Shown: one piece after another, positions 36,379 through 40,511 of the stretch | How the letters are laid out: the number at the start of each line of letters is the position of its first letter | Position numbering within the stretch: the first letter of the stretch is position 1 | From: Burkholderiales bacterium | GTDB taxonomy: Bacteria > Pseudomonadota > Gammaproteobacteria > Burkholderiales > Burkholderiaceae_C | DNA: 40,511 nt | NCBI GenBank assembly: GCA_025360385.1 | Contig: JANYCG010000061.1 | Location: forward strand, 1-40,511 | Reading direction: 5' to 3' | The notes under the pieces: generated by a model | Databases searched by the model: none | Told to the model about the DNA's origin: nothing | The model's input: the letters and a program-made list of their open reading frames with translations, nothing else | Program-made: the position numbers and the translations under genes

Positions 36379-37167
36379 TCAAGGCAGGCGCGGCAGCAAG
36401 GTGTGTTGATCCACTGCCGCAGTGGCGCTTGCGGCGCGTTGTGGCGCAGGCTCGCCGCCAGGTTTTTGAGCCTGACGTGTGATGGGCACTGACGCCAGTT
36501 TTTGCGGTGCCACAGGTTTAAGCGGCGTTGATGCGCCGACCGGCTTGCCAGAGCTTTGGGCGGCCAGTTTCTGCTTTTCCTGGGGGCTCAGCGCCTGGTA
36601 GGCCTCCCACTGGGCCGATTTTTCGGCTGGCGCGAGTTTTTTGGCTTCGGCGAAGTTCAGCCGCGCCTGCGTGCGTTGCTGGGGACTCAGGGCCGCCCAA
36701 CTGGTCATTCGGCTGTGCAATTTGCTTTGCTCAGGCGGTGACAGCTGCGAATAATTTTTGGACACGGCCAGCCATTTGCGCTTTTGCGCCTCGCCCATGC
36801 CTACCCAATTGGCCGTCAACGGCTGCAGTGATTTCTGCTGATCGGGCGTGAGATCTGCCCAAGTGGGTTTGGCTTCGGATTTAGGCGCCAGCAGCACGGC
36901 TGGCGGTTTATTGCTGGCCAAAGCCCCTGTGCCTAGCTTGGCGGGGGCCGCTGTAGCAAGCGGTGAGGCTGGCGCGGCGGGAGGATCTGCAGGCGACAGG
37001 CTGACCTGCGCTTGTGCAAGGGCCACAAATAAAACTGTCAGGGCAAGCGCAAGGCTTTTGGGCAGCGCCCGTTCAGACGCGAAAGCGGGTGAATTGACAG
37101 AGCGCGCTAGAAAGGCAGTCATCCCCACAATGCAGTGATTTGCAGTTGTTGACACAGTTGGCGGCAT
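36379..37167 (-). CDS. DUF3106 domain protein, periplasmic, proline/alanine-rich
   Basis: A 262-residue protein with an internal hydrophobic signal (SLALALTVLFVALAQAQ, about residues 38-54) and a mature part with three repeated helical units of the type WADLTPDQQKSLQPLTANW, YSQLSPPEQSKLHSRMTSWA and AALSPQQRTQARLNFAEAKK, characteristic of DUF3106. The ends are low-complexity. An alternative start at ATG 37122 would still retain the signal. It is part of a conserved group with the DUF3619 and sigma factor genes, reading in the order sigma, DUF3619, DUF3106, RDD. Confidence 0.85.
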   Translation of the reverse strand: MPPTVSTTANHCIVGMTAFLARSVNSPAFASERALPKSLALALTVLFVALAQAQVSLSPADPPAAPASPLATAAPAKLGTGALASNKPPAVLLAPKSEAKPTWADLTPDQQKSLQPLTANWVGMGEAQKRKWLAVSKNYSQLSPPEQSKLHSRMTSWAALSPQQRTQARLNFAEAKKLAPAEKSAQWEAYQALSPQEKQKLAAQSSGKPVGASTPLKPVAPQKLASVPITRQAQKPGGEPAPQRAASATAAVDQHTLLPRLP

Positions 37168-37185
37168 GGCGCAAGTGCAGCGTGT

Positions 37186-37647
37186 TTATTGCCCCAAGTC
37201 GCGCCTTGCCTTGAGAAACTGCGCAAAACCCGGGTCAGTGAACGCGGTGGGCGGCAATTCATCGGTCAGCAAGGCGGCGTCAACTTCCGCTGCGTCACGG
37301 GCGCGGTTGTCGTTTTGGACGACGTTGATGGCGATCAGCCCGACCAGCAAAGCAAGCAGGGGAATGGCAGCGCCGATGCGGCCCCACCAACCCAATTGCT
37401 CGTCGCCCAAAGTCATGGAGGCTGAGCCGCCTGACACCGAGACGCTGCTCGCCGTTTTGACGTGTCCAAGCTTGCGTTTGGCAAGCGCTTGATCGCGTGC
37501 CACCCGCAGGCGCTCGCTGACGTCGTGCGGCAAGGCCTCGGCCGAGTCCGACAGACGGGCGGCGACGCGCAAGGCGTAGCGATCCTGCGTCAGCTTTTGC
37601 ACCAGTTGATCCTGGTAGTTTTGTCTTGAAGTCGTTGAATTGGTCAT
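37186..37647 (-). CDS. DUF3619 family protein, probable single-span membrane protein
   Basis: A 153-residue protein with a cytoplasmic N-terminal part (ARLSDSAEALPHDVSERLRV), one transmembrane segment at about residues 93-110 (IPLLALLVGLIAINVVQ) and a short C-terminal domain. Its ATG overlaps the sigma factor stop as ATGA. Its layout (soluble part, one span, partner ECF sigma) resembles an anti-sigma factor, but the family is uncharacterised to my knowledge, so this is inference from context only. Confidence 0.85.
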   Translation of the reverse strand: MTNSTTSRQNYQDQLVQKLTQDRYALRVAARLSDSAEALPHDVSERLRVARDQALAKRKLGHVKTASSVSVSGGSASMTLGDEQLGWWGRIGAAIPLLALLVGLIAINVVQNDNRARDAAEVDAALLTDELPPTAFTDPGFAQFLKARRDLGQ

Positions 37648-38210
37648 GGTTGTATCCCTTTTGCTCTCAATGCTTTGCTGAGGGCCGCCACTGCCCTGGA
37701 ACAGTGCGTTTTAACGCTTCCTTCCGAGCAGCCCATGGCCGCAGCGGTTTCTGCCACGTCCATCTCCTCCCAGTAACGCATCAGGAAGGCTTCTCGTTGA
37801 CGCGCAGGCAGTTCCTGGATTTCAAGCTCAATCTCATGCAAGATTTGCGCCCGGGAGGTTGCCTTTTCTGCACTTTCTTGCTGCTCTGAGTTGTCCTGGA
37901 CGCTCAAAGTTTCCAAAAGATCAAAATCTCCGTCGTCGTCGCCCGATTCGAAATCGCTCAGATTCGAGAACAATGCATTGCGGGTTTTGTTGCGACGAAA
38001 CCAGTCCAGCGTGCAGTTGGACAATATCCGCTGGAACAGCATAGGCAACTCGGCGGCCGGCTTGTCGCCGTAATGCTCGGCCAGTTTCATCATGCTGTCC
38101 TGCACGATGTCCAGCGCCGACTCCTCATTGCGAACGTGGTAAATCGAACGTTTGAACGCACGTCTTTCAACGCTCTTCAAAAATTCGGTCAGTTCTTGTT
38201 CGGTTGCCAA
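37644..38210 (-). CDS. RNA polymerase sigma factor, ECF (sigma-70 family)
   Basis: A 188-residue ECF sigma factor. Region 2 shows ALDIVQDSMMKLAEHYG and LPMLFQRILSNCTLDWFRRN; region 4 shows LPARQREAFLMRYWEEMDVA, ETAAAMGCSEGSVKTHCSRA. Homologues I remember begin (M)ATEQEL.EFLKSVERRAF, which corresponds here to a TTG at 38210; the in-frame ATG at 38435 would add 75 residues without family resemblance. The acidic stretch FESGDDDGDFDLLE separates the two regions. DUF3619 follows with a four-base overlap. Genes controlled by it are unknown. Confidence 0.9.
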   Translation of the reverse strand: MATEQELTEFLKSVERRAFKRSIYHVRNEESALDIVQDSMMKLAEHYGDKPAAELPMLFQRILSNCTLDWFRRNKTRNALFSNLSDFESGDDDGDFDLLETLSVQDNSEQQESAEKATSRAQILHEIELEIQELPARQREAFLMRYWEEMDVAETAAAMGCSEGSVKTHCSRAVAALSKALRAKGIQP

Positions 38211-38501
38211 GGGATGGGTGCGGGGAGTGCGGTTTGGGTGTGTCGGTGCCTTGTCCGCACGGCGGCCAAGCTTTTCATTGGCGCAAATTATGGCATTAGG
38301 GTGCCGGGATTTCGCCGCCTTGACCCATTTTGCCGCAGTCCAATGCGATAATCCAGTTTGCAAATCAAAAGGCAAACGGGTCCTGGTCCGGCGCAAACTT
38401 GTTGCGTCAATGGCTTTGACCTTAAGTTCCGCCACATCTCCAAAAGAGTTTGTGAAGGAGCACCCAAGGTTTTTCGTTAGAGAAATTCACAAAGGTTCAT
38501 C
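38211..38501. promoter_or_regulatory. Divergent promoter region between the sigma factor and ilvB genes
   Basis: The 291 bases hold no conserved gene if the sigma factor starts at 38210. An extended minus-10-like TGCGATAAT (38344-38352) points towards ilvB but has no good minus-35 partner. No clear ilv leader peptide or attenuator with runs of branched-chain codons is visible. AAAGG lies seven bases before the ilvB ATG. Confidence 0.4.
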
Positions 38502-40319
38502 ATGGAAATATCAAAAGCTGAAATCAATTCGGCGGCTCAAGCGACCTCCGCCGCTGGTGCAAACCACAATGCAGTTGCTGGCAAAACCCATCCGGCACCC
38601 CCCGAATTGCGCGGCGGCGAGATCCTCGTCAAAGCGCTGCAAGCCGAAAACGTCAAATTTGTCTGGGGTTACCCCGGCGGCGCGGTGTTGCACATTTACG
38701 ACGCGTTTTACAAACAAGACACCATTCAGCATGTGCTGGTGCGTCATGAGCAGGCCGCAGTGCATGCCGCTGACGGTTACGCGCGTGCCACAGGTGACGT
38801 TGGCGTGGCGCTGGTCACGTCCGGTCCTGGCGTGACCAATGCCGTCACCGGCATTGCCACCGCCTACATGGACAGCATCCCGATGGTCATCATCACGGGC
38901 CAGGTGCCGACTCACGCTATCGGTCTGGATGCCTTCCAGGAGTGCGACACAGTGGGCATCACCCGGCCCATCGTCAAGCACAATTTTTTGGTCAAAGACG
39001 CCAAAGACATGGCCATGGTCATGAAAAAGGCCTTCCACATTGCCCGCAGTGGCCGACCTGGCCCGGTGGTGGTTGATATCCCCAAAGACGTGTCGTTCAA
39101 CAAGGTGCCTTACGCCGGTTACCCCGAAACGGTGACGATGCGCTCTTACAACCCGGTGCGCAAGGGCCACGGCGGGCAAATCCGCAAGGCCTTGCAACTG
39201 TTGCTGGCGGCCAAGCGTCCTTACATTTACACCGGCGGCGGCGTGATTTTGAGCAACGCGTCGGCCGAGCTGCGCACGCTCGCCGACATGCTGGGTTACC
39301 CGGTGACAAACACCTTGATGGGTCTGGGCGCTTACCCGGCCAGCGACCCCAAGTTTTTGGGCATGTTGGGCATGCACGGCACGCTGGAGGCCAACAACAC
39401 CATGCAAAACTGTGACGTGCTGCTGGCGGTGGGCGCGCGGTTTGATGACCGGGTGATTGGCAACCCCAAACACTTTGCGCAAAACGAACGCAAAATCATC
39501 CACATCGACATTGACCCGTCCAGCATTTCCAAGCGCGTCAAGGTTGACATTCCCATCGTGGGCGACGTCAAAGACGTGCTGGGTGAAATGATCGCGATGA
39601 TCAAAGACGGCACCGTCAAGCCCGACCCCAAAGCCCTTGCAGCCTGGTGGGACACGATTGAGGGCTGGCGCAAAAAAGACTGTCTCAAGTTCAGCATGGG
39701 CAAGGGCGATGTCATCAAGCCACAGCACGTGGTTGAAACCTTGTGGAACATGACCAAAGACAGCGACGCCTACATCACCTCCGACGTGGGCCAGCATCAA
39801 ATGTGGGCGGCCCAGTATTACCGTTTTGACGAGCCACGCCGCTGGATCAACTCGGGTGGCCTGGGCACCATGGGCGTGGGCATCCCATACGCCATGGGCA
39901 TCAAGCTGGCCAAACCCGAGGCTGAAGTGTTCTGCATCACCGGTGAAGGTTCAGTGCAAATGTGTATTCAAGAGCTGTCCACCTGCCTGCAATACAACAC
40001 GCCGATCAAGATCATGGCGCTGAACAATCGCTATTTGGGCATGGTGCGCCAGTGGCAAGAGATCGATTACGAAGGCCGCTACAGCCACAGCTACATGGAC
40101 GCGCTGCCCAACTTTGTCAAGCTGGCCGAGGCCTATGGCCACGTCGGCATGTTGATCGAAAAACCCGGCGACGTTGAGGGCGCCATCCGTGAGGCGCGCA
40201 AACTCAAAGACCGCACCGTGTTTATGGATTTCCGTACTGACCCAACTGAAAACGTGTTCCCCATGGTGAAAGCTGGCCAGGGCATCACAGAGATGTTAAT
40301 GGGTAGTGAGGACCTGTAA
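38502..40319 (+). CDS. ilvB: Acetolactate synthase, large (catalytic) subunit
   Basis: A 605-residue thiamine-diphosphate and FAD enzyme, first common step of valine, leucine and isoleucine synthesis. WGYPGGAVLHIYDAFY and HEQAAVHAADGYARATG (with the catalytic Glu) open the PYR domain; GARFDDRVIGN lies in the FAD domain; TGEGSVQMCIQELSTCLQYN is the ThDP/Mg site. The end, GITEMLMGSEDL, is complete, so the protein is intact. The large subunit normally works with a regulatory small subunit (IlvN) encoded directly downstream; in this window the downstream DNA is instead AT-rich and unrelated. AAAGG provides the ribosome-binding site. Confidence 0.96.
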   Translation: MEISKAEINSAAQATSAAGANHNAVAGKTHPAPPELRGGEILVKALQAENVKFVWGYPGGAVLHIYDAFYKQDTIQHVLVRHEQAAVHAADGYARATGDVGVALVTSGPGVTNAVTGIATAYMDSIPMVIITGQVPTHAIGLDAFQECDTVGITRPIVKHNFLVKDAKDMAMVMKKAFHIARSGRPGPVVVDIPKDVSFNKVPYAGYPETVTMRSYNPVRKGHGGQIRKALQLLLAAKRPYIYTGGGVILSNASAELRTLADMLGYPVTNTLMGLGAYPASDPKFLGMLGMHGTLEANNTMQNCDVLLAVGARFDDRVIGNPKHFAQNERKIIHIDIDPSSISKRVKVDIPIVGDVKDVLGEMIAMIKDGTVKPDPKALAAWWDTIEGWRKKDCLKFSMGKGDVIKPQHVVETLWNMTKDSDAYITSDVGQHQMWAAQYYRFDEPRRWINSGGLGTMGVGIPYAMGIKLAKPEAEVFCITGEGSVQMCIQELSTCLQYNTPIKIMALNNRYLGMVRQWQEIDYEGRYSHSYMDALPNFVKLAEAYGHVGMLIEKPGDVEGAIREARKLKDRTVFMDFRTDPTENVFPMVKAGQGITEMLMGSEDL

Positions 40320-40389
40320 AACTATTTAACAAACCAACTACAGGTTATATTTGTCAAAAGTTCCTGTAAACAGTGCGTTAGTTGATATT

Positions 40390-40399
40390 CTATTAATAG
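40390..40399. repeat. CTATTAATAG palindrome in AT-rich DNA
   Basis: A 10-base perfect palindrome in the AT-rich stretch after ilvB. It resembles the core of the GCTAT-type repeats but is too short to assign. Confidence 0.3.
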
Positions 40400-40414
40400 C
40401 GTATTTGATGTTTA

Positions 40415-40436
40415 TTTAAGCTAAATTTAGCTTAAA
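40415..40436. promoter_or_regulatory. 22-base perfect palindrome abutting an ATG
   Basis: The half-site is TTTAAGCTAAA followed at once by its exact reverse complement TTTAGCTTAAA. It ends directly before the ATG at 40437, occupying the place where a ribosome-binding site should be. As DNA it could be an operator; as RNA it would form a hairpin over the translation start. Confidence 0.7.
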
Positions 40437-40511
40437 ATGACAAAAAAACGTAATTTAAGTATTTTTCACAATTTTTTAGACGAATCTATTGTCCGCCAAG
40501 CCTGCACATTA
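40437..40511 (+). CDS. Start of an AT-rich reading frame, perhaps a transposase (cut by window edge)
   Basis: An open frame of 25 codons runs off the window: MTKKRNLSIFHNFLDESIVR, then QACTL. The codon use (AAA, TTA, ATT, TTT, AAT) is unlike every other gene here. The start resembles, from memory, the first residues of IS4-type transposases (an FL-D stretch before conserved sequence), but 25 residues cannot prove this. A 22-base palindrome stands directly before the ATG and there is no visible Shine-Dalgarno. Confidence 0.4.
   Translation, partial: MTKKRNLSIFHNFLDESIVRQACTL

Noticed and set aside
38211-38435. 75-residue N-terminal extension of the sigma factor from an ATG at 38435
   Set aside because: Family resemblance begins only at the TTG-started ATEQEL stretch; the extension has no conserved features and covers the probable promoter region.
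40313-40370. CCTGTAAA direct repeats as a target-site duplication of an insertion element
   Set aside because: The two copies lie only 50 bases apart with the reading frame start beyond both, so they cannot flank the element; the second copy may be part of its end instead.

Overview
The window looks like chromosomal DNA of a beta-proteobacterium of the order Burkholderiales, probably family Comamonadaceae (Rhodoferax/Polaromonas-like). This rests on moderate-to-high GC, the gene neighbourhoods (nadE-glnB; ilvB divergent from an ECF sigma factor/DUF3619/DUF3106 cluster; an acyl-CoA ligase in front of a branched-chain-type ABC transporter), and two repeat families that I remember from that family. 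Genus is an inference. I see no rRNA, tRNA or CRISPR array. Most of the window is housekeeping and metabolic gene content. The two ends look like mobile DNA.

Layout. 1-900: 5' end of a MobV/Mob_Pre-like plasmid relaxase (minus strand, cut by the window edge), followed by about 700 bp without genes that holds a cluster of perfect hairpins and a terminator. 970-5073: a small membrane protein, a TAXI-type TRAP transporter (fused permease plus periplasmic receptor) and an Hsp15-like S4 RNA-binding protein. 5347-12864: a membrane-anchored Mrr-like protein, then an AMP-forming acyl-CoA ligase and a complete five-gene ABC importer (binding protein, two ATPases, two permeases), the core of which is coupled by ATGA overlaps. 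12885-18334: RNase HI and an RND efflux pair (adaptor and pump).

18366-25617 (minus strand): a colinear run, in transcription order aldehyde dehydrogenase, two paralogous unknown proteins, an SDR dehydrogenase, then moaA-mobA-moeA for molybdenum cofactor. 25757-29056: a membrane H+-pyrophosphatase carrying a C-terminal OmpA-like domain, divergent from the soluble pyrophosphatase ppa, so both ways of using PPi sit side by side. 29193-34628: a small secreted or anchored unknown, an alpha/beta hydrolase, a FemAB-like acyltransferase, NAD synthase, P-II, and a periplasmic thioredoxin-fold protein. 34707-35250: a DUF2442 gene behind a DUF4160 gene that has an in-frame stop. 35274-38210 (minus): LOG-family hydrolase, RDD protein, DUF3106, DUF3619 and an ECF sigma factor. 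38502-40319: ilvB. 40320-40511: abruptly AT-rich DNA with a 22-bp perfect palindrome touching the ATG of a new reading frame, probably the edge of an insertion element lying where ilvN would be expected.

The most unusual theme is short repeats inside coding sequence. A 17-22 nt GCTAT...-type repeat lies in frame in four unrelated genes (TRAP permease, moeA, the acyltransferase gene, nadE). A GC-rich repeat encoding an APTL...LPP peptide supplies the N-terminus of mobA and an insert in the acyltransferase. Other points worth a second look are the pyrophosphatase-OmpA fusion, the pair of unknown paralogues, the broken DUF4160 gene and the ilvB junction.
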